Assembly: GCF_032854445.1 (NCBI RefSeq)
Contig: NC_088298.1
Coordinates: 4,894,160 to 4,958,159 of the forward strand
Direction: 5' to 3'
Length of the DNA: 64,000 nucleotides
Source: Liolophura sinensis
Taxonomy: Eukaryota > Mollusca > Polyplacophora > Chitonida > Chitonidae
Shown here: positions 11,165 through 21,879 of the stretch, piece after piece
Layout: every line of letters begins with the position of its first letter
Position numbering within the stretch: position 1 is the stretch's first letter
The notes under the pieces: generated by a model
Databases searched by the model: none
What the model was told of the DNA's origin: nothing
The model's input: only the letters and a program-made list of their open reading frames with translations
Made by a program: the position numbers and the translations under genes

Positions 11165-11500
11165 TATCTTGTAGAGTGTCCGCTTCGCGAGGCGGTAGAT
11201 CCAGGGTCAATCCTGAGTCGGGCCACACGTAAAACCTTAAAAGAGGAAGTTGTAACTTCCTCGCTTGGCCTTCAGCATGAAGGGCATAGTGCAACGACTG
11301 GTTGACCCGTATCAGTATAATGGCTCGGGCGGGGCCGCTTACTTGCCTTTGGTAAGTCGTCTCAGTGAAGCAGCACTAGATAAGAGCGGTGGAAATCCGT
11401 CCTACATCTATGAGGCACATTACATGCACTGTAAGGACTCGTCGTCATATGACTGAAAAATTGTTGAGTACGTTGTGAAACCCCAATCACTCACTCAATC
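11165..11500 (+). repeat. SINE family A copy in GM2A intron 3
   Basis: The head GAGTGTCCGCTTCGCGAGGC and GGGTCAATCCTGAGTCGGGC (box B region), body ATCAGTATAATGGCTCGGGC, AGTGAAGCAGCACTAGATAA, and tail GACTGAAAAATTGTTGAGTA...AAACCCCAATCACTCACTCA identify the family. Confidence 0.75.
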
Positions 11501-12204
11501 ACTCTTCCGCTTCCTCTCTTTGGGGTTGATTCTCGCGTCTTTGTCGGGTTCATATAGTTGTAGTGCATTTCAACCAATCAAATTATTCGTTTCAAGTGCA
11601 AAATCGCATGCTTGAAGTCATTCGTGATTTGGATTTTGATATCTTTGGCGGGTTCAGATAGTTGTAGTGCATTTCGACCAATTAAATTTAAGAGCGAAAG
11701 AGCTGCTGTGACCAATCAAACTGTTTTACGGGTGAACCGCAGACTTAAGGTCTTGCGATCATACAACTTGGATTTCAATAGGAATAGGTCCACCATGTGA
11801 CTACAGATATGCGCAAATAGATTAAGCTGGAAGACCAAGGTAAGGCTTATCTGTATCTGGAGGCAGCTACTTATAATACTGAAAACAGTATAGGTTGTAG
11901 GGAAGGCGTGTTTACGGCAAGAATCGGCCTATACGACGCTGTTTTGTGTACACTGACATGAAGTCCGCGTGAGACTGCTTGTCTGACACACACATGACGT
12001 GAACATGCTAACCAGTAATTTGCCAGAGGTTCCAGTGATTTTATGCTCAGTAATTTACTGTACACGACGATCACCTTTTTTTTTTTGGTTTCACGTTGGT
12101 TCCATCCGTCCATCCATTCATAAACCTGCTCTGCCACCATCGTAAAAGTGAAAGGTATTCCAGTGGGGCTGTATCACCCTTAACGCCGGTCACCTTATCT
12201 CCGG

Positions 12205-12262
12205 AGAGGTTATTGGGCCTTAGGAAAACTGTAATTTAAAGCCATTTTTACGCCCCCAAGAG
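12205..12262. repeat. Short dispersed element shared with 30395-30450
   Basis: The segment GTTATTGGGCCTTAGGAAAA followed by CTGTAATTTAAAGCCATTTT and TACGCCCCCAAG matches GTTGGGGCGTTGAGAAAAAC...TACGCCCCAAG at 30395-30450. The 30-kb copy is a hairpin with GGGGCGT/ACGCCCC ends. Confidence 0.5.
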
Positions 12263-12365
12263 CTAGGATAGCTTTGAATTTTTGTACATACAGAATATAT
12301 GTTAGATGCATCTTAAGCTATATATTAAGGAATAGAAAGTAGACGTGTATATTTTAAGTAACAAT

Positions 12366-12503
12366 CTTACGAATGGTCGCAGGTTTTCCCTGGGCCCTGC
12401 CCGGTTTCCTCCCACCATAGTGCTGGCCACTCTCGTATAAGTGAAATATTCTTGAGTACGGCGTAAAGCATCAATCAAATAAATCATATTATCAAACAGT
12501 TTA

Positions 12504-12547
<44 letters not shown>

Positions 12548-12549
12548 AA
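12366..12549 (+). repeat. SINE family B fragment plus (AAAT)n run before GM2A exon 4
   Basis: TGGTCGCAGGTTTTCCCTGG...CCTCCCACCATAGTGCTGGC...ATATTCTTGAGTACGGCGTA is SINE B. A long (AAAT)n run follows at 12508-12549 and ends 20 bp before the exon 4 acceptor. Confidence 0.7.
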
Positions 12550-12569
12550 TGTTATTCTGATGGTTTCAG

Positions 12570-12695
12570 GGCAACTACAGAGTGAATTTCAGGATTAGGG
12601 ATAGGTCATCCCATCGAGTACTCGGCTGTTTCAACGTCAACATGTCACTCAAAAAGGAAGAGACTAGGGGGTGGTTCTTCTTTAGGAGGCGATGA
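12570..12695 (+). CDS. GM2A: GM2 activator-like protein, exon 4 (terminal)
   Basis: Acceptor TGGTTTCAG|GGC, phase 0, stop TGA at 12693-12695. It encodes GNYRVNFRIRD...HRVLGCFNVNMSLK, aligning with the family's last strands (GNYRIESVL...LGCIKIAASLKG in human). Cys193 would pair with Cys38 of exon 1. The protein then runs 12-15 residues past the usual end, finishing GWFFFRRR, an aromatic and basic tail I do not know from the human protein. NMS at 197-199 is a second sequon. A perfect AATAAA follows at 12838. Confidence 0.87.
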   Translation, partial: GNYRVNFRIRDRSSHRVLGCFNVNMSLKKEETRGWFFFRRR

Positions 12696-12837
12696 TCTTC
12701 TCCACTGGCTGAAAAAGGCTGGTTGAACAAGACTGGTTGAGCGAAGGACATAGAAACTCGGAAATGGCCTCTCGTGCATTATTGCTCAGAACGGGTTAAA
12801 AACATGATGAAATCTATGCTGCTAAATTAAAAAAGAG

Positions 12838-12843
12838 AATAAA
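12838..12843 (+). terminator. Candidate poly(A) signal of GM2A-like gene
   Basis: AATAAA lies 143 nt after the stop codon at 12695. A second AATAAA at about 13463 would give a longer 3' UTR. Only transcript ends could choose between them. Confidence 0.4.
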
Positions 12844-15800
12844 GAGGTTTTAAAGTGATGAAAAATGTACACAATCAAAAAGGCAGAGAAATTTGTTTAA
12901 ACGGTTCAGTGACGCAGTTTATGGGGGTTGCGTCGACGTTGAGCCTTCTTTTATAAGTTTGTTAGTCTCGAAAGATTTCGTCTTACTCGCGTTACCTGCC
13001 TTCTCCGTGAACAATCTTGTAACACAATCATGAATAAGCTTCAAGTACATCACCAACATTCGGCAATTTAGATAATGGCATAATAAGTGAATTCTGACTG
13101 CTTTATTGTTTCCACAGATGGCCTTGTCTACAAACTGGAGAGCAGGGAAATATCTGGGTGCTTAGCACGCGACAGAGAGCAAATTAGGGTTCAAAAACAC
13201 CACGTGCATGTTGCTGTTGTTGTGTTTAGAACTTTTTCACTATCTTGTTACAGGACTGTCAGCTGTGCACCATGCATGCTGGTTACGCGAGACTATACAG
13301 GACTATTGATCAATGAGCTACGTGTGCATAAATGCAAATACCAGATTGATCTCCCATTTTACTTCAGATCACTGATCAGTTGTTGTGTCACATACAAGCT
13401 CTCATTTTCCCAAATGATCATCTATTGACTTCCATTGGATTCATCTCCTATATTTTTTTCTCAATAAACTTGGAAAAAAAATCAAGTTTTTATGTATTCT
13501 TAGTAGATTATTAAATTTGTCTGGTTGGTGAATTATATTTATTTAGTTGTTGTTTCAAAGTTTTACACTTGTTGTTTAGGAATTTTACACATATACGATG
13601 GGAGTTTCGTCGGTGAAGGAAACATGTGGACATGCAGATGTACGCCCACCATAATGGTGGGAGGACAAGTCGTGGAAGAATTTACGTTAGAATATGTAAA
13701 CCGCCAAGCAAGGGTCGTCGACCATTTACTCAGTGCCACTTAGGCCAAACAATACTCCCTCCAGCGCATGTGCCACGCTCTACAGCTGGCTTTACATCAC
13801 CGCCACCATGCACTAGACAAGCTTGACCTTTGAACATGTGAGATATACGCCCGCTTGCGCAGGCTTAGCCCCATCGCCTGTACACACTTTTAAGAGAATA
13901 CATGTGCACATTATTAGAAAGAATTATTAGGTTTAGACGGATTGTATTTTCTGATATACACTTGGTGCTAAAGATATCTGTACAAAATTGATTAGTGGCC
14001 GCACTGATGTAAAACGAAGGAAGAGAACGGCGCCGGCGCTGTAAGGAGCATGGGTCCAACAAGCTAAAATCGAAATTAAAGGCAAAAAATACACTAAAGT
14101 GAAGTATTGATCAGATGAAAGACAATTAAACAGTGTCCAGGAAGTTAGTCTGATTTATTTTTGGTAGAATTTTTCAAAGCGATTAAAATGCGTTTAAAAT
14201 ATAGGATTCTACGGTGAGATCCAGAGCGTGTCAGTGTTGTCACAGCAACATTTTTGACTTGAAATTGTTCGTTTGAAGGTCTATTTATTGAATGCACTCA
14301 TAGCTCTTAATGAAGATGTATTTTGAATGATGAAATACAACAATCTATGTGTGTCAAATGGCAAAAAGCTAACGTGACCTCACTGGTCCCAATATGGTCA
14401 GAAAAGACCACAGTAGAATACAAAGTTTCAAATGTATTTTACTAGGTCAAAAAATATTCTCCAAAAAAAAAAAATCAAACTATTTTTCGAGGAAATTTTT
14501 AATGGCCTTTCATCTGACGTACTTCATACTAATGTGTTCTTTGCGTTTAAGTAATGGAAAGCATGATTCTTTGAATGTATACCTATAGGCCTATATTTTC
14601 TTACCTTTTCAGAGAAGTAACGTATATCTGCATGCTATACGTGCCTGGCATCAGATTAAAGGGTCATATGCGCACCAATTTGAGTATCCGTCTGTTTTTG
14701 CAAATTATAACATCATAACAAAGTTGGAGTTGGAGTTAATTAAGTCTCCCATAAGATCTTCCGTCTCTGGAAGAGCTTTTGGAAGCGAAAAACCGTATAT
14801 CGAGTGGCCATAAGGTATCTATTTTAGAAGAGAAATAAGACAAATCGAGTCGACATCTTGCATTATTCACTCCTTGGTATTTGCTTAGATAAGTATAGTC
14901 TGAGCATTACACACATTCAGGGATTACACACATTCAGGGATTACACACATTCAGGGATTACACATTCAGGGATTATACACATTCAACACATCATATACAC
15001 CGTCTTTATTTTCATCCGCTGTAGAAATAAAATGCCATCATGCATGGTATCCTTATAGTTTTTAACACGTGGGCACAATTATGTAACTTCTCATGACATA
15101 ATCAATAATCCAATAAATAAATGAATAAATGAGACAAAACCCATCAAGTTCAAATTATTCCAAATAAGTCGACTGGCCTTAAGTGATCCCATACCGGTTT
15201 TAAACGTCTAGCACGAACGTATACAGCGTTAACTTTTTGTCCGAAGTTAAGATTTAAGAGAATTTATATATTTCTTTGATTGGTGTTTTAAATACGGAAC
15301 CGCGGAAGGGATATAGATTTATAATTCTTATTTTTTTTTAAGACATCGAAACAAAGAGAATAATAAAAGAAAAACTATTATTAACGCGAGAGAAAGTGCT
15401 TTCCCTCGACATAATCAACTAATCAAAATGCTGATATACGAAATAATAATTTTTTTTATTCACGGTGGCCAACAGTATGGTGGGAGGAAACCGGACATTG
15501 ATGGCTATGTGGTCATGTGTGTTGTTCTTAAAATCCCACATGCGGTTGACACCGTCGTCTTTTTTGGTTATTGTACAGCATTTACAATATGGTACACTGT
15601 TTTTTCGAAATGACTAGGCTATATATACTTGACCGCTCCATTGTCAAATTTTTAGCATTGTAAGACATCATCGAGTATTCAACCAACCGATCTCCAGCGT
15701 CCGAAACAGTTCCCGATCACGAATTTGAGTTGGTGATTTCACTGGACTCATCAGTGGGTTATTCCCCTCCTCCACTCCCCAAACAGCAACCGGTTGTCTA

Positions 15801-16140
15801 CACATTGCCATTAATTATTAGATGTCGACTTTTCAGCATAAAGACCTCCTGTTGACCACACTGTACGCATGCATGGAGCCCACGCAAATAAAGAATGAAT
15901 GAATGATCATGGTTTTATGTCACATTGGCAATATTTCAGCCACATCGTGGGGAGCAAACAGAGAGATTTACACTATATGTAGCCTTCGGACTAATTAAAC
16001 TTTATTTGTTTTTGTGTAAAAGAAAATTATTGACGCGTGCCTGTCTAAACACAGAAAATAAAAACAATAAAAAAGCAGAAAACTCATTTACGCAATGAGC
16101 CAAAATACTTGCGTTAATTCGTACGGTAAGCCGATATAGC
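12844..16140. other. Intergenic region between GM2A and the second gene
   Basis: Mostly AT-rich without recognisable exons. It includes a five-copy 16-17 bp array ACACATTCAGGGATTAC at 14909-14985, worn SINE B pieces near 13520-13660 and 15456-15500, and an 80-bp dispersed segment at 13970-14050 that recurs at 49890-49970. ATGGCCTTGTC after TTTCCACAG at 13118 resembles an acceptor but its frame stops after 15 codons. Confidence 0.45.
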
Positions 16141-16171
16141 CGTCGTGCACTTTGACCGGGGCACAGTGCGT

Positions 16172-16181
16172 GTCACGTGAC
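16172..16181. promoter_or_regulatory. Perfect GTCACGTGAC palindrome before a candidate ATG
   Basis: The 10-bp palindrome equals the CLEAR consensus and lies 17 bp before ATGGCG at 16199. It could be a promoter element of the gene whose exons begin at 17416. That link is inference, because the first exon is not established. Confidence 0.35.
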
Positions 16182-16198
16182 CTCGCTCAGCAACAAAC

Positions 16199-16237
16199 AT
16201 GGCGACCCAAACATTGTCACACGTTGGGCCAACCCAG
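16199..16237 (+). CDS. Candidate first coding exon of the second gene (weak)
   Basis: CAACAAACATGGCG gives a good start context and a 13-codon frame MATQTLSHVGPTQ ending at CAG|GTGGAA. The donor is mediocre, and its phase 0 does not match exon 17416, which needs two bases from upstream. An unseen small exon, or a different first exon, would be required. Confidence 0.2.
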
Positions 16238-16239
16238 GT

Positions 16240-17127
16240 GGAATAGCTTATGAGAAGAGAGACATCTGACAGGAATTCGTCGGTGGCAGTAATTGGCCTG
16301 TGAAAAAAACAACTGTCTTACCACAAAAGGCGTGAGAACTATCAACTGAAATGCGGCGTGCAGCGTCTCTACCGCCGTCATCGAGACAAAAATCGCGCGG
16401 GTATGATTGATCGCTGAGATCACGAGTTTATATGATCATCAACAACAACAACACAACAACTTCTTACAAAACACTGAATTAGTAGGACTTTTGCTTACTG
16501 TGCATTCCTTCATCTCCTGGAAGAATTAATTCCACTTCACATTTTTAAAATATAGAAATGAGGTTTTTTGCAATAATTGTTTTTTTATGAAGGTATATAG
16601 GCCTAGATACGTCAATACAAAAGTTTGGAATTTTTTGGTTGTAAATTGTAATGGTACGCCGGGTTAATAAGTACAATCCAACCAACGCTGGTTGAAATTA
16701 ATTAAGTTAATTATGCTCAATGCATTCTCAATGATATTTCACGTATACAATGTCGGTTATTGTCAAGTTTTGTGGGTGGAGGAAAGTAGAATGCCGGGGA
16801 AAATACAGTACACCTTTCTCAGCAATATTCCCTGTTGGCAGGCGATATTTTGGTAGAAGACGTGACCTTTAGCAAACATTGAGCCACTGAAATGGCTTAT
16901 TATCACCCAATCAAACAGAGTTGAGGGCTCTCTTACCTAAATTCACGTGTTTAATCAAGACATGATCAAAAAGTCTACATTGAACCTGAAATTCTTGTGC
17001 TTGGTGTCACATATCTTTTTTTTCCCACAAAGCTACATGTCCTCCTGCCCTGCATGTAATTGGGACTGTGTAGAATGCTTTACACCTACAGTCCACTGAT
17101 TTATCACAATTTATTATATTCTTGCAC
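16240..17127. other. Possible intron, no exon identified
   Basis: AT-rich sequence between the candidate first exon and the SINE at 17139. A CAG at about 16822 followed by 13 open codons to GAC|GTGACC was considered as a mini-exon but has the wrong phase and a poor donor. Confidence 0.35.
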
Positions 17128-17138
17128 ACCAACCATTT

Positions 17139-17384
17139 TGTTGGGGCCTCTGTGGCCGAGGGGACTAACACGGTGCAATGACCCAGTAGTCTCACACCAA
17201 TGCGGTCGCTGTGAGTTCAACTCCAGCTCATGCTGGCTTCCTCTCCGGCCGTATGTGGGGAGGTCTGCGGATGGTTGTGGGTTTCCCTTGGGCTCTGTCA
17301 GGTTTACTCCCACCATAATGCTGGCTGTCGTCGCATAAATGAAATATTCTTGAGTATGGCGTAAAACACCAATCAAATAAATAA
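17139..17384 (+). repeat. SINE family B, full-length copy abutting a splice acceptor
   Basis: tRNA-like head with box A TGGCCGAGGGG (17153-17163) and box B AGTTCAACTCC (17214-17224), body CTCCGGCCGTATGTGGGGAG...CTCCCACCATAATGCTGGCT, and tail GGCGTAAAACACCAATCAAA plus AAATAAA. Flanking 11-bp target-site duplications ACCAACCATTT lie at 17128-17138 and 17385-17395. Only 20 nt separate the second duplication from exon 17416, so the SINE sits in the branch-point zone of that intron. Confidence 0.85.
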
Positions 17385-17415
17385 ACCAACCATTTCTTTT
17401 TTTTTTTTTTTTCAG

Positions 17416-17643
17416 AGCTACTCGAAGCGTGGTCAGTTTGTCAACTGTTAGTGGATCACGACATAAACCGGAGCTATTGCCAAGTCGAAACAACAGTGAC
17501 GTAATTTCTGAAACCTCTATACCGTATCGCCTTCCCAAGCTCTCGCAACCTAACTCTGTTGCAGGCCGTTCGGAGGTTCAGGTGCTTGATGGAAAAAACA
17601 AGATCTGGAGTCGTTTTGGATACCAAGATGATGAAAGTGCGAG
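17416..17643 (+). CDS. Unrecognised protein, internal exon A
   Basis: First clear exon of a gene with exons at 17416-17643, 18853-19011, 20891-21032 and 21550-21669. Together they encode 215 residues ending in a natural stop. The acceptor is a long T tract plus CAG, the donor GCGAG|GTATGT (phase 2). The exon encodes ATRSVVSLSTVSGSRHKPEL, a serine/proline-rich, probably disordered stretch, then KIWSRFGYQDDESA. I recognise no domain. The consistent phases across four exons argue strongly that it is a real gene. The upstream end is missing. Cell location and function cannot be read from the sequence. Confidence 0.7.
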
Positions 17644-17757
17644 GTATGTGAAAATATTGTCATGAGTCATTGTAGTTATATTTGCTCTTGTCGTGTTCTA
17701 TAAAAAATTATTAACCCTGTTGTAAAACAAATCAAGTCCCTGTTGTTACGAATAACA

Positions 17758-18088
17758 AAATTTGTTTGTCAAATTTGTTTGTCAAATGCATGTAGTTTTT
17801 AAAATTGCTGTGACAGTCAGACTCTAATAAATAAAAATACATGAATAACAAAATTTGTTTGTCAAATCAAGTTTTACATAATTAGTAAATCAGCTGACAA
17901 ACCAGTGGAAATGTCTGCATGTAGTTTTTAAAATTGCTGTGACAGTCAGAGTCTAACAAATAACAAAAATGTATGAATAACAAAATTTGTTTGTCAAATC
18001 AAGTTTTACATAATCAGTAAATCGGCTAGCAAACCAGTGGAAATGTCTGCATGTAGTTTTTAAAATTGCTGCGACAGTCAGACTCTAG
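17758..18088. repeat. Tandem repeat of about 130 bp (2.5 copies), intron
   Basis: GCATGTAGTTTTTAAAATTG recurs at 17788, 17917 and 18049, with ATGAATAACAAAATTTGTTT between. The spacing is 129 and 132 bp. It lies between exons A and B. Confidence 0.75.
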
Positions 18089-18098
18089 AGTAATGAGA

Positions 18099-18235
18099 TG
18101 GTATTTATTTATTTATTTGGTTGATGTTTTACACCAGACTAAAGAATATTTTACATGTATGACGGTGGCCAGGATTATGATGAGAGGAAACCTGTCCAGG
18201 GGGAAACCCAGGGTCATCCGCAGGTTGCTGGCAGA
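18099..18235 (-). repeat. SINE family B 3' fragment
   Basis: The + strand reads TTTATTTATTTATTTGGTTG, then TTTTACACCAGACTAAAGAA, then a GATTATGATGAGAGGAAACC-type body. The tRNA-like head is absent. Confidence 0.65.
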
Positions 18236-18343
18236 CTATCACACGTACAACCAGTGCATATATGTTGCAGATTTGTAACACCTACTGAATGTTGCTTGTT
18301 TACTTTGGGCACACATAAACATGATCATCATACAAATGAATGC

Positions 18344-18530
18344 TATATGTATTTATTTATTTATTTATTTGATTGGTATTTTACACCGGACTCAAGAATA
18401 TTTCATTTATAAGATGGTGGCCATCATTATTGTGGGAGCAAACCGCAGGCAGAGCCCCAGGGAAAACCATGACCATCCACAGAATGCTGGAAGACTTTCT
18501 CATGGGCATCCGGAAAGGAGGCCACAGTGA
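18344..18530 (-). repeat. SINE family B 3' fragment, second copy
   Basis: The + strand reads ATTTATTTATTTATTTGATT, TTTTACACCGGACTCAAGAA and CATTATTGTGGGAGCAAACC. It lies about 110 bp after the preceding fragment in the same orientation. Confidence 0.65.
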
Positions 18531-18852
18531 GCTAGACTGATATTGGCTATGAAAAATTGCATTGAAAAATGCATTTTTATACACAAATACATGTAAAGGT
18601 GATAAAATGTTACTTTAGTTGTTTGAAACATATTGCCCAGTAGGGTATTATTCTATGTTTGAAACAAAGCTTGAGATATTGTTCCAAGATCAATGAAACT
18701 CGCAGAATCTTGGCAAAACGAGTAACAAAAAAGGTTAAAGAATGATGCGTCAAATACAGCAAGCAGAAAATTGCTGGGTATGGAAACGAGGTATGTCCCA
18801 GCCAAGTCCTTACCCAGTTATAACAGCTTTCACCCTGATTTTACACTTTCAG

Positions 18853-19011
18853 GTCACCTCCTAAAGACCCTCTTGTCTGGAAAATTTACGTTCCACCCAA
18901 GTCTTTTGTGCAACAGATGAGGCAGACAAATCTGGCAGCTCCGCATTTTCGTGACGCTGTCATAGCTCCATCAAAATCTCACGACTTTGAGGATTTGTTA
19001 TATTACAGAAG
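18853..19011 (+). CDS. Unrecognised protein, exon B
   Basis: Acceptor TTACACTTTCAG|GTC, donor AGAAG|GTTTGT. It enters and leaves in phase 2. It encodes SPPKDPLVWKIYVPPKSFVQ, then QMRQTNLAAPHFRDAV and SKSHDFEDLLYYR. The motif DPLVWKIYVPP and the helical tail look like conserved coding sequence, but I do not know the family. Confidence 0.72.
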
Positions 19012-20640
19012 GTTTGTGACAGAATTGTGTTAAACCTTTTTTTTTTCTTGCTTTCCCCAGTGTTTTTTTTTTTTTTTTTGTTGCCATGATATGGCAGAGA
19101 TATTGCAGATATGGCGTTAAGCCATTCATTTGTTGTTCTTGGCCGGAAAAAACCATCAATTATTGTTGTAGCCATCTGTCCGTGTGTTCGTTTGTTACTG
19201 TGATATTAATTATAAGTTTCAAATCTTTTGTTTCTAAGGACTTATCTGAGGCCTGTTCTTACATTATGAATGCTTTTAAGCTAAGCGAGACAAAGGTTTC
19301 ATTTGTGTTTTTAGTTCCCAGTTAAAATAAAACCAGAGGGGCTTTAGGTCCACATTTTGTCGTGGCCTATACCTTATGAGGTGTAATGGAGGTATACTTG
19401 AGGTACATCTGAGGTGTACCAGTGAGGTGTGGCATATCTGATGTGAAATGGAATATGTGAGGTGTATTGAAGTTTATCTGATGTACTGCCAATTATGCAA
19501 ATTTATACCTCAAGTACACCTCTGTGGAAGTGTGGCTTGGAAAGATTAGGTAAAAAAATATGATGCCGGATGTGTGTCTGAGGTATAGCTGTACACATAT
19601 GCTTACAGCCAAGGTAGATGTACCAGAGTGTAACTCACATTTATCTCTCTGTTATCACTTTTATTTTTATAGAAAACAGGCTTAAAACACTAAAATGTTG
19701 GCTGTATAAATTATGGATAAGTTTAAGCTGTAAGTTTGTAAGTGCATGCAGTTCTTTGTTTACATTACCTGTAAATCTGAATCACTTTTTTGCACTAAAA
19801 CTTTTGTGTTTGGGTCCTCAATAAAAAGTTATGTGTCCGGTACCCAGTACTGAAACCTTAGTTGAACAGCAGGTCCAGTTTCTGAAGGTGCTTACCTTTC
19901 AATTGTTAAGACACATGAGATATGGGTTCAAAACTGGTTATTGGCAGGGAATTTCAAGACGAGCAGTTTTAAACATTTGTTTGCTGAAGACTACTAATGT
20001 CTTCCAACTGACAGTTTTGTTTATCAGTAAATATGTCTGTAAAAAGTAAGTTTGTCAATACATAGAAAGTTTGCTAGTAAATGAAAAATTAGTGATTATG
20101 CTGTGACATATGAGCCAAGAAATGGTGCTTTCTCTACCGCTTTGACCAAGAGGCATAATTCGTATGATGGAAAGAGTTGTCTCCCTTAGCATGCCAGTCT
20201 CATCACCTTGTGAAAAATGACACTTGTTTAAATATAAACAAAGACATTCAGAGTCGGTTTTCATTTCACTATAGATGTAATTACAGGTGAAATGAGTATT
20301 GCAGAAAATGTTTTGTGTAGACACAAACATTTTCAGCCCTGTGTTTAGATTTCTCAAGTGACATGTTTCACTTGATTTTTATTGTCATTTATCGTATAGG
20401 ACTCCTTTTTATTGTTTGATTAATTTATTATCAGAAAAACTGAAATGTTGGTACCAAAAGTGACATTTTATGTTTTTGTCGAAGTGTATTTTTGTAGGGG
20501 GAGGAGGAGGCATGGTTGGGTGGGGGGGGTGGGGGGGGGGGGGTAGACAAGTGAAGAAGACTCTTGTATTTCAATCTGCAGGTGTTCAGTTTACATGAAG
20601 AACATACTCTTACATCATAAGAATATTATTTCATGAGACA
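19012..20640. other. Intron between exons B and C
   Basis: T-rich. Near 19375-19470 it has loosely repeated GAGGTGTAC-like words. A box B-like GGGTTCAAAACTGG near 19925 suggests an old SINE. A G-rich tract is at 20508-20543. No further exon is seen. Confidence 0.45.
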
Positions 20641-20647
20641 TTTTGAG

Positions 20648-20790
20648 CGAGGGGGCGCAGTGGCCCAGGATGGTTGTGGGTTTCCTCTGGGCTCTGTCCA
20701 GTTTCCTCCCACCATAATGCTGGCTGCCGTCAGATAAGTGAACTATTCTTCAGTACGGCGTAAAACACCAATCAATTAAATAAATATAAG
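20648..20790 (+). repeat. SINE family B fragment
   Basis: GAGGGGGCGCAGTGGCCCAG joined to ATGGTTGTGGGTTTCCTCTG, then CTCCCACCATAATGCTGGCT, CTATTCTTCAGTACGGCGTA and AAACACCAATCAATTAAATAA. The middle of the head is deleted. Confidence 0.7.
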
Positions 20791-20890
20791 ACATTTTAGA
20801 TTCATCTATGGCCACACGTTTACTTTTTGGGATGTGAAAATGGTAAGACATTAGTTTGCTACCATTTACTTTTTTCGCTTTTGTTGATAG

Positions 20891-21032
20891 GTTGTTACAA
20901 GAGAAATCTCAGAATGCTGTGCAGGATGCCTGTCCTGCACCCCCAGTCACGAGGACCCCGTCACCGAGTAAATCCGCTCGCAGTTTGCGCTGGACTCTCG
21001 GGCCTCATACACATTCAAGCTTTGATAAGAAG
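20891..21032 (+). CDS. Unrecognised protein, exon C
   Basis: Acceptor TTGTTGATAG|GTT, donor AAGAAG|GTAACA. It enters in phase 2 and leaves in phase 0. It encodes LLQEKSQNAVQDACPAPP followed by VTRTPSPSKSARSLRWTLG, a Ser/Pro-rich basic stretch with possible proline-directed phosphorylation sites (TPSPS). Confidence 0.7.
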
Positions 21033-21549
21033 GTAACAATTTAGCCTTTAAACTGAGTGAAGTGATTTATAATTGAATTGATACAGTAAAAGAGCTTTCA
21101 TGTTTTTGTTGAAAAGGTTTTAAAAAGTAGTTTTTGGATAATTCCAGTAGAAGCCTGCTATAGTGAATGTTTCTCATGGAGCTCTGTGTTTTTTGTTTTT
21201 ATTTTATTTTTTTCTTATTTTGTTTATGATTTTGTTTATGTTTATGCCTGTTTTCTTAAAGGTTGACAAAAAATGACGACAAAAATTGGCAAGTTTAAGA
21301 TTTGAACATTTGACTTGGTGTTTGAAAAAATGTGATAAATCTGATACAGCATACTTTTGTTCTCATGTGAATTGTTAAAGATCATTTCATAATAACCCTG
21401 TTGTCATTTTTTCAATCAATTTTCTATATTTTTAAATCTTTTTTGTTTTTGTTTTATTTTTTGTTCGTATCTTAAATTAAACCAGTGATTATCAGTTACC
21501 TGAGAAAGTGGTAAGGTGTACTTATCTTGCTTATGAACATTTGTTTCAG

Positions 21550-21669
21550 GGGCGTAGCAGAGTTCAGGGCCCTTACTCAAGAGAGTTTACTGTTACATGT
21601 ATGCCTCCGACAAATTGGCTGAAAATGAAACTGGGACGACTCCCTACGCGACCTTTTATAAAGGTTTAA
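21550..21669 (+). CDS. Unrecognised protein, terminal exon D
   Basis: Acceptor TTGTTTCAG|GGG, phase 0, stop TAA at 21667-21669. It encodes GRSRVQGPYSREFTVTCMPP and TNWLKMKLGRLPTRPFIKV, a basic C terminus. In-frame joining to exon C and a sound acceptor support it. An AATAAA at 22035-22040 is a possible poly(A) signal. Confidence 0.65.
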   Translation, partial: GRSRVQGPYSREFTVTCMPPTNWLKMKLGRLPTRPFIKV

Positions 21670-21879
21670 GAGTTGTAGAGGTCAAAATCCTTGAACAGCT
21701 TTAGTGTCTAATTTAAGACTGGGTACGGTTTTTATACATTTATTTACATTTTCTCTTTTTCAGGCTATTTTTGTAGTCCTCTGATTTGTATTACAATGTA
21801 CAAAATGGCAGTCCATCCCACAAGCAGGGCTGGTGGTATAATTCAGCCAATGCTGTTTTATAGCCCCTTTTGATGAGAT

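Noticed and set aside
13087-13428. 113-codon + ORF after GM2A
   Set aside because: It opens at ATTCTGACTG without an ATG context, and the acceptor-like TTTCCACAG inside it leads to a different frame that stops after 15 codons.
17139-17230. Functional tRNA genes at SINE heads (also 976, 3612 minus, 24578, 50252)
   Set aside because: Box A and box B are present but no acceptor stem or anticodon arm can be drawn, and each is joined to a SINE body.
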